A DNA stretch of 64,000 nt from assembly GCF_030695065.1 (NCBI RefSeq), contig NZ_JAUYTR010000023.1, positions 186,001 to 250,000 on the forward strand, in the 5' to 3' direction. This document shows positions 34,668 to 44,197 of this stretch, piece after piece; position 1 is the stretch's first letter; every line of letters begins with the position of its first letter. The translations under genes were made by a program, and so were the position numbers. The stretch comes from Sediminibacterium sp. (GTDB taxonomy: Bacteria > Bacteroidota > Bacteroidia > Chitinophagales > Chitinophagaceae). The notes below the pieces were generated by a model that saw only the letters and a program-made list of their open reading frames with translations, did not search any database and was not told the origin of the DNA.

Positions 34668-36041
34668 CTATTTCCCTTTTTGGTCTTTTAGTTCATTACC
34701 CTGCATTGGTTTGTAATATTCTGGAGGGAATCCATTGATATTTCGCCATAATTCGTATCCAATAGGCACATCTTTTAACAATGCTATTCCATTTGCTCCT
34801 CCACCCATTCTTAATTGTCGTGGCCAAGGTTTTTCTGAAGGATCTTCAATAACCAGCAATCTAAACTTCCCATTATTGCTTACCGAAGTTTCCACTGCTG
34901 CTACAACGCCACCAAAGGTTCCATAAGAAGCAGCAGGCCAACCAGAGAATACAATTGCGGGAAATCCATCAAACACAAACCTGATTTTTTGACCAATGGC
35001 CAATAATGGCAGGTCCATTGGTTCTGCAAATAACTCTACCGCATATTTAATTTTATCAGGAACAATTTCAACAATCATATCGCCCTCTTTCACCATTTCA
35101 CCAATACCTGCTTTACGGGCTTTGGTGATTTGTCCATTCTGTGGTGCAGTTATATAATATAGCTTGTTTCTAATATCATAATTACTATATGCATTTTGCA
35201 ATTTGGCTACATCTGCTTCACCGGTTGCCATATTAGACAAGGACCCGAATTGTTCTCCTTGAGCCTTCGCTATTTTATCTGTATACTCTTGAATGGTTCC
35301 ATTCTTTTCTATTCGAATGGCTGTTAATTCCTGTTTGGCTTGTAGAAATTTATTTTCTGCACTTATTTTTTTAGCTGTTGCATTCTGAAAAGTAACTTTC
35401 CTTCTTTCAAAATCTACCAATGAAATCACTCCACTATCCAACATGTTTTTTGCGGCGTCTATTTGTCTTTTGGCAACGGCAACTTCATTCATCACAGCTC
35501 CCAAATCAATACTATCACTAATTACTTTTAATGTTTGCTGACGAAGTTTAACATCTAACTGATCTAATTTTAAATCCCTTGCTTCTTCAAGTGCATTAAT
35601 TTGAGACACCGCAGTAGCCGCTTTATTACTATACCCTTCTACTGCAATTTGCTTAGCATCTATTTGCTTTTGGGTTCTACTCAGTAATTGAGGATCAAAA
35701 TAATCGGTCTTGACCTCCCCTATCTGCATAATGGTATCTCCTTTCTTAACAAAGTCGCCTTCCTTTACATACCATTTTATTACACTACCAGCCAATACTG
35801 TATTCAATTCTTGGGGTCGATCTTCTTGTCTTAATGCAGTTACCGCTCCTTTTGCACGTATATTTTGTGTCCATGGCAAGAACAAGACTACAACCAACAA
35901 AATCAAAGAAGCCCAAAGCCATTTTCTAACATTATTCTTATTATGAATCCTATAAATATGCTGATAAGAATGAATGGTACTATTTGCAACAGCTTCCTCT
36001 ATTACAGTAGTTATAAATTTATTACTGTCCATAATTTTCAT
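34668..36041 (-). CDS. HlyD family periplasmic adaptor subunit
   Basis: A 457-residue membrane fusion protein with one N-terminal transmembrane helix (residues about 41-58, WLWASLILLVVVLFLPW). Then follow a lipoyl-like hairpin half (VLAGSVIKWYVKEGDFVKKGDTI), a long coiled coil (about 120-270), and the second half (YYITAPQNGQITKARKAGIGEMVKEGD). It joins the ABC protein to the TolC channel. The start could also be ATG 36032. The 5' end overlaps the ABC gene by 20 bp, so expression is coupled. Confidence 0.88.
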   Translation of the reverse strand: MKIMDSNKFITTVIEEAVANSTIHSYQHIYRIHNKNNVRKWLWASLILLVVVLFLPWTQNIRAKGAVTALRQEDRPQELNTVLAGSVIKWYVKEGDFVKKGDTIMQIGEVKTDYFDPQLLSRTQKQIDAKQIAVEGYSNKAATAVSQINALEEARDLKLDQLDVKLRQQTLKVISDSIDLGAVMNEVAVAKRQIDAAKNMLDSGVISLVDFERRKVTFQNATAKKISAENKFLQAKQELTAIRIEKNGTIQEYTDKIAKAQGEQFGSLSNMATGEADVAKLQNAYSNYDIRNKLYYITAPQNGQITKARKAGIGEMVKEGDMIVEIVPDKIKYAVELFAEPMDLPLLAIGQKIRFVFDGFPAIVFSGWPAASYGTFGGVVAAVETSVSNNGKFRLLVIEDPSEKPWPRQLRMGGGANGIALLKDVPIGYELWRNINGFPPEYYKPMQGNELKDQKGK

Positions 36042-37743
36042 TTAAAAGTGGCGCAATAGTTGACCAATTACCAGATGCTTTTACAAAGCCCTCATCTAAG
36101 TAAATAATCTTGTTACATCGAGCTGCAGTTTCAACATCATTGGTTGCAATTATAACTGTTGCATTCTCTTCAGAAAATATATAGTCTTGAATATTGTGCT
36201 TGTAGGTTTTCTCCAAGAAGTTAAGCGGTTCTTCTAACAATAAGAGCCTTTTTTTACCTAATAAAGCCCTCAGTAATAAAATGTCTTGTCTTATTTTGCT
36301 GTTTAATCTCTTTCCGGTTGGATCTAAAATTGTATCGTATCCTTTTGGTAGCCCTTGTACAAAACTAGTTAAGCCGCATCGGTTTACTAAGTCTGTAACT
36401 TCTTCATATTTAATTTCTTCGCTACCCATCGTAATATTTTCCCAGATTGTGCCATGAAAAATATCTTGCTGGCTTAATAAGATCCCTGTTTGTGACCTAA
36501 CAGAGTTCAGGTTATAATTCCCCATTGGAATACCGTCTAGCAAAATGGAGCCGGTAAAATTATTGAATGCTCCTGTAAGAAGCCTTAAAATAGTAGACTT
36601 GCCCGATCCTGATTCACCCATGATACAAACTTTATCACCTGCATCTATATTTAAATTCAGCCCTTGCAAGGCTGTGGAGTTATTACCGTAAATAAATCCA
36701 ACATTTTCAAATAATAATGAAACCCCTTTTTGAGTGTCTGCCAATATTACAGTGCCATGCACTTCAATTTCACTTTCAGTTATTTTACTTAATTTTTCAA
36801 CCGAAGTAAGCAAATCATATACTTTATCCATATTCAATATCAACTTCTCTACTGAGGCTATGATGCTTAAGATTACAATATCAGCTGCAATAAACTGACC
36901 AATGTTAATTTGCTGATCTACCAATAATACTGCCCCTACAATTAACATAGCTGCGGTAATAACCACCTTAAATATGATAAGACTCCAGTATTGCGTTAAC
37001 AGTACTTTAAAATAATTTGTTCTTGCTTTTAAGTACTTAGTTACAATTCCGTCTGTTTTGCGGATATTAAGTTTAGTACCTCTAGAATATTTAAAAGATT
37101 TAATTACCCTGGCCATTTCTTCCAACCAAGCAGCTGTAGCAAATTTTTGATCGCTTGCTTCTATACTTGCTTGAAATCCTGCTGGAAGTGTATAACGCAT
37201 AATTAAATACACTATTAAAGTTAGTACGGCTCCAAACCCAATAAATACAGGGTGATAAAGTGAAAGCAGAATCAATCCAAAAAAGATCTGAATAATTGCA
37301 GCAGGAACGTCTAATAATAGTTTCTCAACTGCTTTTTGTAATGAAACAGTATCAAAAAAACGGTTAACCAATTCAGGCAAATAATATGCATCCAATTTTT
37401 CTATATTCATTTTTGGAAGCCGATCTGCAAATTCAAGTGAATATCGAACAAATAACTTTTGCTGAATTTTTTCTGTTACCTGAAGCTGCCTAACTTGTAA
37501 CAACCCATAAATCAAAACGGCAGCCACCACTAAAATTATCAATATTACTATTGAGGTTGATAATGAACCTGCCATTACAAAACCAATAATGGTTTGAATA
37601 CCTAAAGGCATTGCAAGGCTTAAAATACCAGCTAAAATGGCAAAAGCATAAATGGAAGAAACGTCTTTTTTATCTAAACTAAGTAGCTCTAAAATCTTAC
37701 GAGCTGCACCCATTGGTGATACTACATTCTTATTTTTTTCCAT
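36022..37743 (-). CDS. ABC exporter, fused permease and degenerate ATPase domain
   Basis: A 573-residue fused ABC protein from ATG 37743 (MEKNKNVV); TTG 37752 is in frame but less likely. Residues about 25-300 form a type I exporter transmembrane domain without a peptidase domain. The nucleotide-binding domain has an intact Walker A (GESGSGKST, about 375-383) and Q-loop (LLSQQDIFHG). The signature LSGGQ is replaced by LNSKI, Walker B reads LLLLEEP with Glu where Asp is expected, and the switch His is replaced by Asn in IIATND. ATP may still bind, but hydrolysis is doubtful or altered. It forms a unit with HlyD and TolC, probably for peptide or small-molecule export. Confidence 0.85.
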   Translation of the reverse strand: MEKNKNVVSPMGAARKILELLSLDKKDVSSIYAFAILAGILSLAMPLGIQTIIGFVMAGSLSTSIVILIILVVAAVLIYGLLQVRQLQVTEKIQQKLFVRYSLEFADRLPKMNIEKLDAYYLPELVNRFFDTVSLQKAVEKLLLDVPAAIIQIFFGLILLSLYHPVFIGFGAVLTLIVYLIMRYTLPAGFQASIEASDQKFATAAWLEEMARVIKSFKYSRGTKLNIRKTDGIVTKYLKARTNYFKVLLTQYWSLIIFKVVITAAMLIVGAVLLVDQQINIGQFIAADIVILSIIASVEKLILNMDKVYDLLTSVEKLSKITESEIEVHGTVILADTQKGVSLLFENVGFIYGNNSTALQGLNLNIDAGDKVCIMGESGSGKSTILRLLTGAFNNFTGSILLDGIPMGNYNLNSVRSQTGILLSQQDIFHGTIWENITMGSEEIKYEEVTDLVNRCGLTSFVQGLPKGYDTILDPTGKRLNSKIRQDILLLRALLGKKRLLLLEEPLNFLEKTYKHNIQDYIFSEENATVIIATNDVETAARCNKIIYLDEGFVKASGNWSTIAPLLNENYGQ

Positions 37744-37749
37744 TGCGGG

Positions 37750-37757
37750 CAAATATT
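37750..37757 (-). promoter_or_regulatory. possible -7 box of the ABC-HlyD-TolC operon
   Basis: The minus strand reads AATATTTG, one mismatch to TAnnTTTG, 6 nt before ATG 37743. The candidate is weak but fits the short leaders seen at other promoters here. Confidence 0.3.
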
Positions 37758-37851
37758 ACAAGTATTATACCTAAAGCCATTGAAAGGCTAATAAGCTTTT
37801 GTGAAAGTACTTCGCTTAATATTCCTAAAATGAATAATTGACCAATATGTA

Positions 37852-38484
37852 CTATAGATCATCAAATTCATAGATTTCGTCTATATGGGTTCCAGCATTC
37901 ATTTCATAAATTGGTTTAACCAATCCATCGTGTAGGTCGTACACCCAACCATGAAGATCAGGACCTTGACGCTCTTTCCATGATTTTTGAATAATAGAGG
38001 TCTTAGCCAAATTTAATACTTGTTCCTGCACATTTAGCTCTATCATTCTATTTACTTGAGCATCCTGATCATCAATTGCATCAATTTCTTCTCTATGAAA
38101 ACGATGTACATCCTTAATATTTCGAATCCATTTGTTAATAATTCCAAAATTATGATTGGTCATTGCCGCTTTTACACCACCACACCCATAATGACCACAA
38201 ACAATGATATGCTTCACTTTTAATACCTCAACTGCATACTGCAATACACTCAATAAATTCAAGTCTGTATGAATCACCATATTGGCAATATTCCGATGTA
38301 CAAAAATTTCACCTGGTTGGGTTCCTGTTATTTCATTTGCAGGAACTCGGCTATCGCTGCATCCAATCCACAAAAAATCGGGAGTTTGAACATCAACCAA
38401 TCTCTTAAAATAATCTGGATCGTCATTTAATTTTTCTATTGCCCAAGCCTTATTCTCTAGAAGTAAACGTTCGTATGAATTCAT
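37852..38484 (-). CDS. beta-type carbonic anhydrase
   Basis: A 210-residue carbonic anhydrase interconverting CO2 and bicarbonate. The zinc ligands are visible as Cys 42 (with the Asp 44-Arg 46 pair in CSDSR), His 98 and Cys 101 (in CGHYGCGG). These define the type I beta class (the E. coli Can group). The gene follows the SulP transporter gene after 9 bp on the same strand, a pairing that suggests bicarbonate uptake coupled to interconversion. Cytoplasmic; no signal peptide is seen. Confidence 0.94.
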   Translation of the reverse strand: MNSYERLLLENKAWAIEKLNDDPDYFKRLVDVQTPDFLWIGCSDSRVPANEITGTQPGEIFVHRNIANMVIHTDLNLLSVLQYAVEVLKVKHIIVCGHYGCGGVKAAMTNHNFGIINKWIRNIKDVHRFHREEIDAIDDQDAQVNRMIELNVQEQVLNLAKTSIIQKSWKERQGPDLHGWVYDLHDGLVKPIYEMNAGTHIDEIYEFDDL

Positions 38485-38493
38485 AAATAAAGT

Positions 38494-40044
38494 TTATGGC
38501 TGTTTAAATAATAAATGCATTGGTTGGTAATTGCCTTTTTTAACAGTAACAGAAATACCTCTTGAAGGTGCGTTACTAATAAAATCGTTGATTTCTTCAA
38601 TAATATCCTTATCAATAAAGTCTGCACGAGTGGCATCTACTATAACAAAAGAGTTGTCTGGGAAAGCTTGAAGATGCTTTTTAATAATTGGTTTATTTAA
38701 AAAAGAAACATCTTTTCTTAGCCTAATCAAATAATTATTATTGTCATTCACCACTAATATTGCCGATCTAAAATTACTTCTAACCAAATAAAATAAACTC
38801 ACCAACATTCCAACCACAATTCCTGTAAGCATATCAGTCAAAAATATTCCAATGGTGGTTGCTATATAAGGCATAAACTGATCCCAGCCTTTAGCATAAA
38901 ATGATTTGATTTCTTTTAAACTCACAAGCTTAAAGCCAGTATAAATAAGTACTGCAGCAAGTGCAGACAATGGAATTTTACTTAATAGTCCTGGAATGAA
39001 GACCACACAGAGTAATAATAAAATACCATTAATAATAGTAGACTTTTTTGATGTTGCACCTGCATTTACATTTACCGAGCTTCTTACAATAACCGAAGCT
39101 ACTGGCAAGCCCCCAATTAGGCCCGAAACAATATTGCCAATACCTTGTGCTTTTAATTCTCGGTTGGTTGGAGTAATTCTCTTTAGGGGATCTAGTTTAT
39201 CTATTGCTTCTACCGCTAAAAGTGTTTCTAAACTTGCAATAATAGCTAAAGAAAAAGCAATAACCCAAATAGAAGGATTGAGTATACTACTAAATTTAGG
39301 TAATGTAAAAAAGGAGATAAAATCAGTTAGATCTTTAGGAATTGGAAGACTTACTAAATGACTGGCTTCTAATTTAGCACTAGAAGCGGTAAACTCAAGA
39401 ATGTAATTTGCAACAGTTGATAGTAAAACAACCAATAAAGGGACAGGTAATAAATTAAGCCACTTCTTTTTCTTTATTGATTTTGTTTGCCAAATCAATA
39501 ATATAAATAAGCTGATTAATCCAATCATTAAAGCAGTTGACTGAATGGCATTTAATGCTTGTAGAATTTCTGTGAAAGTGTTTTGTTGATCACTTTGAAA
39601 AAAACGTTCATCGCCTTCAAAATCTACATCGTAGCCAAGAATATGGGGTATTTGTTTTAGTATTAAAATGAGACCAATAGCTGTTAACATTCCTCTAATA
39701 ACCGAGTTAGGAACGTAATGCGCAATAACACCTGCTTTAATAAATCCTAAAATAATTTGAAAACAACCAGCCAATACCACTGCAAACAAAAATGATTCAT
39801 AAGAGCCCAAACTAGTTATTCCCGTTACTACTACTGCAGTTAATGCGGCAGCTGGACCCGAAACACTTAATGAGGACTTACTAAAGAAACCAACCACAAT
39901 TCCCCCAACAATACCTGCAATGATGCCCGAAAACAAAGGTGCCCCTGAACCTAGTGCAATGCCAAGGCAAAGGGGCAGCCCTATCAGCAAAACAACAATA
40001 GAAGCGGAAATATCTGATGCTGTATGCTGTAATAATTTTTTCAT
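38494..40044 (-). CDS. SulP family anion transporter (bicarbonate or sulfate)
   Basis: A 516-residue SulP/SLC26 transporter with about 12-14 hydrophobic segments and a C-terminal STAS-like domain (about 440-516, NSFVIVDATRADFIDKDI). The N-terminal LLIGLPLCLGIALGSGAPLFSGI and GFFSKSSLSVSGPAAALTAVV are typical TM1 and TM3 segments with the substrate-site region. Beside a carbonic anhydrase gene, bicarbonate is the more likely substrate, as for BicA-like members, but sulfate cannot be excluded. It lies 1 bp downstream of fabG and is co-oriented with it. Confidence 0.87.
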   Translation of the reverse strand: MKKLLQHTASDISASIVVLLIGLPLCLGIALGSGAPLFSGIIAGIVGGIVVGFFSKSSLSVSGPAAALTAVVVTGITSLGSYESFLFAVVLAGCFQIILGFIKAGVIAHYVPNSVIRGMLTAIGLILILKQIPHILGYDVDFEGDERFFQSDQQNTFTEILQALNAIQSTALMIGLISLFILLIWQTKSIKKKKWLNLLPVPLLVVLLSTVANYILEFTASSAKLEASHLVSLPIPKDLTDFISFFTLPKFSSILNPSIWVIAFSLAIIASLETLLAVEAIDKLDPLKRITPTNRELKAQGIGNIVSGLIGGLPVASVIVRSSVNVNAGATSKKSTIINGILLLLCVVFIPGLLSKIPLSALAAVLIYTGFKLVSLKEIKSFYAKGWDQFMPYIATTIGIFLTDMLTGIVVGMLVSLFYLVRSNFRSAILVVNDNNNYLIRLRKDVSFLNKPIIKKHLQAFPDNSFVIVDATRADFIDKDIIEEINDFISNAPSRGISVTVKKGNYQPMHLLFKQP

Positions 40045-40045
40045 T

Positions 40046-40801
40046 TTAAATATTTAATCCGCCACAGGCGCTAATAACCTGACCGGTAATATACGAACTC
40101 ATATTGCTTGCTAAGAATAAAGTTGTGTTAGCAATTTCCTCAGCTTTGCCAAATCTACCCAATGGTATTTTTTGTAAGAACTGAGCGGCGCCTTCTCCAT
40201 CTTTTAAGTAATGAGTCATATCTGTTTCTACAAATCCTGGTGCAATTGCATTACAGCGGATATTTCTAGAACCTAGTTCGGCAGCAATAGACTTGGTAAA
40301 TCCAATGATACCTGCCTTACTAGCGGCATAACTGCTTTGCCCAGCGTTTCCCCTAATACCTATAATAGAACTCATATTTATAATACTGCCCTGCTTGGCT
40401 TTCATCATTGGACGAATTACCTGCTTGGTCATATTAAAAATGCTTTTTAAATTAATATCCATTACTTCATCCCATTGTTCTTCGGTCATTCGCAACAATA
40501 AATTGTCTTTTGAAATACCTGCATTGTTAACACATACATCAATAGCACCAAATTCCTTTACGGTATCATTCACTAAAGTTTCGCAATCGGCAAAATTACC
40601 TGCATTGCTCTTTACAGCTTTACCCTTAACGCCTAATGCTTCTATTTGAGAAACCAATGCAGCTGCTTTTTCAGCACTACTATCACTTACATAAGTAAAT
40701 ACTATATTACTACCTTGTTCTGCAAGTTTTAAAGCAATGGCAGCTCCTATTCCACGAGCAGCACCAGTAACAATTGAAACTTTCCCTTCTAATAATTTCA
40801 T
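40046..40801 (-). CDS. fabG: 3-oxoacyl-[acyl-carrier-protein] reductase
   Basis: A short-chain dehydrogenase/reductase that reduces 3-oxoacyl-ACP with NADPH in fatty acid elongation. ATG 40801 gives MKLLEGKVSIVTGAARGIG (251 residues) with the Rossmann TGxxxGIG near residue 12. The catalytic set is Asn 117, Ser 145 (INMSSIIG), Tyr 158 and Lys 162 (SSYAASKAG). The C-terminus YITGQVISACGGLNI is typical of FabG. It is co-oriented with GH3 upstream. Another SDR function is possible, but the whole sequence fits FabG. Confidence 0.9.
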   Translation of the reverse strand: MKLLEGKVSIVTGAARGIGAAIALKLAEQGSNIVFTYVSDSSAEKAAALVSQIEALGVKGKAVKSNAGNFADCETLVNDTVKEFGAIDVCVNNAGISKDNLLLRMTEEQWDEVMDINLKSIFNMTKQVIRPMMKAKQGSIINMSSIIGIRGNAGQSSYAASKAGIIGFTKSIAAELGSRNIRCNAIAPGFVETDMTHYLKDGEGAAQFLQKIPLGRFGKAEEIANTTLFLASNMSSYITGQVISACGGLNI

Positions 40802-40820
40802 TTGATTCAATTAAAATGTT

Positions 40821-42329
40821 CTACAAATAAAAACTTTTTATTTCATCTATATACAAACGTTCATTACTTAACCTTGGAACCTTATGTTGTCCACCCAATT
40901 TTCCTTTCTGTTTTAGCCATTGATTAAATATACCAGGACTTAAAGCATGCACTACTGGCATTGACAATGCCATGTCTTTATGCCTTTTAGCTTCGTAATC
41001 GCTATTTAAACTTTTAAGTGCAGTGTCTAATTCATTTGTAAAATGCTGAATAGAATCGGGTATTTGCTCAAACTCTATTAACCACTCATGAGCACCTTGA
41101 TGTTGCTCGTTAAAATAAATGGGTGCTGCAGTATAGTCGGTTACAATCAACCCTGTATTAGCACATGCTATGGCTATAGCCTGGTCTGCATTGTCTGCAA
41201 TCAGTTCTTCACCAAACGCATTAATGTATTGTTTTAGCCTACCAGTAACTTTTAATTTAAATGGATACTTCGTGATAAATTGCACTGTATCTCCTACCAA
41301 ATAACGCCATAATCCACCATTGGTACTTATTACAATAGCATAGTTTTCGCCAACAACAATATCTTTTAAACCTATTGTTTTTGGATTGGGCTTACCGTAT
41401 TCACTAACTGGCATAAACTCATAAAAAATGCCATTTTCAGTAAACAACAACATCCCTTCTTCTTCAGGTGAAACTTGTGCAGCAAAAAATCCTTCACTGG
41501 CATTATACATTTCTAAATAACTACAACCTGCACCAATCAACTGATGAAATTGTGCACGATAAGGTGTGAAAGAGACACCGCCGTGAATATACAATTCCAA
41601 ATTAGGCCATACTTCTTTCAGGGTTTGTTTTCCGGTTATGGTCAATATTCTTTTTATCAAAATCAACGTCCAAGTAGGCACTCCAGAAATAGAAGTAACA
41701 TCTTCTTGAATAGTATGAAAGGCCATTTTTTCAATCTTCTCTTCCCATTCATCCATTAATGCTATAGAAAGTTCAGGTGTTCTAATCCAATTTGCCCAAA
41801 TAGGTGTGTTCTGCAAAAGCACGGCACTTAAATCGCCATAATGCATGTCTTCATTTAATTGGCTTATTTGATGACTGCCGCCAATAACCAAACCCTTTCC
41901 GGTTAACAAATCGCTTTCGCTTCTGTTGTTATAATACATGGTAAGCACATCTTTTGCACTTTGAAAATGGCAATCTTCTAAACTTTCTTGCGTTATAGGA
42001 ATGAACTTACTTTTATCGTTTGTTGTACCGCTGCTTTTAGCAAACCAACTAACAGGCGTATTCCAAAGCACATTTTCTTCACCCGCCATAATACGGTCGA
42101 TATAAGGTTTTAAATCGTCGTATTCATGAATAGGAACTGCTTCTTTAAATTTTCGAATATTAAAAAGTTGATTAAAGCCGTACTTTCTTCCAAACTCCGT
42201 GTATTGTCCGTGGGTAATAAGGTCTTGGAGTACTTCGCGTTGAGAAGCAATTGGATCATTGGCCCATTGCGCAATACGCCAGTGCCTTATTCGGGCCAAA
42301 CGTGATATTGCAGGACTTAATAATTTCAT
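40821..42329 (-). CDS. GH3 auxin-responsive promoter family protein
   Basis: A 502-residue member of the GH3 family, ANL-type adenylating enzymes. The conserved ATP loop appears as [17 protein letters not shown] near residue 88, and further family regions are [11 protein letters not shown] and [13 protein letters not shown]. Plant members conjugate amino acids to jasmonate or auxin; bacterial ones are common in Bacteroidota but their substrates are unknown. Its ATG overlaps the lptB stop by 4 bp, so it is in the lptB operon, followed by fabG 19 bp downstream. A link with lipid metabolism is suggested only by neighbours. Confidence 0.85.
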   Translation of the reverse strand: MKLLSPAISRLARIRHWRIAQWANDPIASQREVLQDLITHGQYTEFGRKYGFNQLFNIRKFKEAVPIHEYDDLKPYIDRIMAGEENVLWNTPVSWFAKSSGTTNDKSKFIPITQESLEDCHFQSAKDVLTMYYNNRSESDLLTGKGLVIGGSHQISQLNEDMHYGDLSAVLLQNTPIWANWIRTPELSIALMDEWEEKIEKMAFHTIQEDVTSISGVPTWTLILIKRILTITGKQTLKEVWPNLELYIHGGVSFTPYRAQFHQLIGAGCSYLEMYNASEGFFAAQVSPEEEGMLLFTENGIFYEFMPVSEYGKPNPKTIGLKDIVVGENYAIVISTNGGLWRYLVGDTVQFITKYPFKLKVTGRLKQYINAFGEELIADNADQAIAIACANTGLIVTDYTAAPIYFNEQHQGAHEWLIEFEQIPDSIQHFTNELDTALKSLNSDYEAKRHKDMALSMPVVHALSPGIFNQWLKQKGKLGGQHKVPRLSNERLYIDEIKSFYL

Positions 42330-43102
42330 AAATTTTCGCTATTCTCCTTGGCCATATCAATAATCCAATCTTTGCGTTTTAATTCAAAATTAGTTCCAAG
42401 ATAAAGTCTGCGCACTTGTTCATCTTCTGCCAATTCTTCGGCAGTTCCGTGTTTAAATATTTTGCCTTCAATTAAAAGATAGGCTCTGTCGCAAATAGAG
42501 AGGGTTTCGTTTACGTTATGGTCAGTAATTAATATTCCAATATTCTTATATTTCAATTTGGCTACAACTCCCTGTATATCTTCTACTGCTATAGGGTCTA
42601 CCCCTGCAAACGGTTCATCTAACAAAATGAATTTAGGGTCAACTGCTAATGCCCTAGCAATTTCTGTTCTTCTTCTTTCTCCACCGCTTAAACTATCGCC
42701 ATTGTTTTTTCTTACATGATGCAAATTAAATTCATCTAACAAAGATTCCATTTTATGATGACGTTCTGCTTTAGTAAGATTGGTCATTTCTAAAACAGCC
42801 ATGATATTGTCTTCAACAGTCAGTTTTCTGAATACGCTTGCTTCTTGAGGCAAATACCCAATTCCCATTTGGGCTCTTTTGTACATAGGTAATTTGGTAA
42901 TGTCTTGGTCGTTTAAGAAAACACTTCCTTCATCGGGCTTAATTAGACCCACCACCATATAAAAACTGGTGGTTTTACCTGCTCCATTGGGGCCCAACAA
43001 ACCCACTATCTCTCCTTGTTTAACATTCACGGAAACATTGTTTACAACGGTTCTACCCTTGTAACTTTTGTAGAGGTTATTGGTTTGAATAGTCAGGTTC
43101 AA
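42326..43102 (-). CDS. lptB: LPS export ABC transporter ATP-binding protein
   Basis: The ATPase of the Lpt machinery that moves lipopolysaccharide from the inner to the outer membrane. The ABC domain is complete: Walker A (GPNGAGKTT), Q-loop near [12 protein letters not shown], signature LSGGERRR, Walker B (FILLDEP) and switch His (ITDHNV). I start at TTG 43102 ([16 protein letters not shown], 258 residues), because the family starts there and a perfect -7 box lies at 43118. ATG 43150 would include the promoter and overlap metF divergently. The protein associates with LptF/LptG, which are not in this window. Confidence 0.9.
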   Translation of the reverse strand: MNLTIQTNNLYKSYKGRTVVNNVSVNVKQGEIVGLLGPNGAGKTTSFYMVVGLIKPDEGSVFLNDQDITKLPMYKRAQMGIGYLPQEASVFRKLTVEDNIMAVLEMTNLTKAERHHKMESLLDEFNLHHVRKNNGDSLSGGERRRTEIARALAVDPKFILLDEPFAGVDPIAVEDIQGVVAKLKYKNIGILITDHNVNETLSICDRAYLLIEGKIFKHGTAEELAEDEQVRRLYLGTNFELKRKDWIIDMAKENSENL

Positions 43103-43117
43103 TGGTAACGCTTTATA

Positions 43118-43125
43118 CAAATGTA
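43118..43125 (-). promoter_or_regulatory. -7 box of lptB
   Basis: The minus strand reads TACATTTG, a perfect TAnnTTTG. It is inside the ORF that starts at ATG 43150 and 15 nt upstream of TTG 43102, which supports the shorter LptB. Confidence 0.55.
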
Positions 43126-43148
43126 ATATGTCGTTTGTATATTGCAGC

Positions 43149-44102
43149 ATGAAAGTTACTGAACATATTCAAGAGGCCAAGAACACATTAATTTCATTTG
43201 AAGTTTTACCACCATTAAAGGGAAAGACCATCCAACATGTTTTTGATCATTTGAACCCCTTAATGGAGTTCAAGCCTTCTTGGATTAACGTAACTTATCA
43301 TAGAAGTGAAACCGCTTTTAAAAAGAAAGTTGATGGTACATTCGAAAAAGTAGAAGTGCGCAAGCGCCCTGGTACTGTTGGAATTTGTGCAGCAATTATG
43401 AACCATTACAGCATTGATACGGTTCCGCACTTTATTTGCGGAGGCTTTAACAAAAGAGAAAGTGAAGATGCATTAATAGACCTCAACTTTTTAGGGATTG
43501 ACAATGTATTGGTATTAAGAGGAGACGCTGCTAAAAACGAAGCGAGTTTTGAACCAGAAGCAGATGGGCATAAATATGCCATTGATTTACAAAAGCAAGT
43601 GGTAAATTTAAACAGTGGCATCTATTTAGATGAAGACATACAGAATGGAGGTAAAACCAATTTCTGTATTGGTACAGCAGGTTACCCCGAAAAACATTTT
43701 GAAGCACCCAATTTAGAAATTGACTTACAGCGTTTGAAAGAGAAAGTAGATGCGGGTGCAGATTATATTATGACCCAGATGTTTTTTGACAACCAGAAAT
43801 TTTACGAGTATGTAAAAGCTTGTAGGGATATGGGCATCACCGTTCCAATTATACCAGGATTAAAACCCATCACTAATAAAAAACAGTTGTCTGTTTTACC
43901 TAGAATATTTCATGTAGACATTCCAACCGATTTATCGAATGCCATTTCTAAATGTAAAACTGATGCCGATTGCGAGCAGGTGGGAACAGAATGGCTAATA
44001 CAACAAAGCAAGGAGCTCAAAGCCTTTGGTGTACCCGTTTTACACTATTATACCCTTGGAAAACCCAAAGTAATTTGGAATGTAGTGAACGCTGTTTATT
44101 AA
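43149..44102 (+). CDS. metF: methylenetetrahydrofolate reductase
   Basis: Reduces 5,10-methylene-THF to 5-methyl-THF for methionine synthesis, using FAD. ATG 43149 gives [22 protein letters not shown], with the early Glu conserved for catalysis, and 317 residues in all. Typical segments are [34 protein letters not shown] and [13 protein letters not shown], then PIIPGLKPI. The length fits bacterial MetF. It is divergent from lptB; only 46 bp separate its ATG from the preferred lptB start. The cosubstrate form (NADH or NADPH) is not decided here. Confidence 0.93.
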   Translation: MKVTEHIQEAKNTLISFEVLPPLKGKTIQHVFDHLNPLMEFKPSWINVTYHRSETAFKKKVDGTFEKVEVRKRPGTVGICAAIMNHYSIDTVPHFICGGFNKRESEDALIDLNFLGIDNVLVLRGDAAKNEASFEPEADGHKYAIDLQKQVVNLNSGIYLDEDIQNGGKTNFCIGTAGYPEKHFEAPNLEIDLQRLKEKVDAGADYIMTQMFFDNQKFYEYVKACRDMGITVPIIPGLKPITNKKQLSVLPRIFHVDIPTDLSNAISKCKTDADCEQVGTEWLIQQSKELKAFGVPVLHYYTLGKPKVIWNVVNAVY

Positions 44103-44171
44103 AATGGCATTAATCCGAATAATTGATATTTGATTAGCGATTAATTGATAGTGGTCCTGCTGAAATATTGA

Positions 44172-44179
44172 TAATTTTG
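44172..44179 (+). promoter_or_regulatory. -7 box of the GAF-PAS histidine kinase gene
   Basis: TAATTTTG is a perfect TAnnTTTG. The start of transcription would be near 44185, 13 nt before ATG 44198. No convincing -33 box. Confidence 0.5.
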
Positions 44180-44197
44180 GCCTCACTCAATTAAACG

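Noticed and set aside
44103..44197. Weak ATTAATC / GATTAAT repeat after metF as a terminator
   Set aside because: The arms are short and AT-only with a long loop and no T run.
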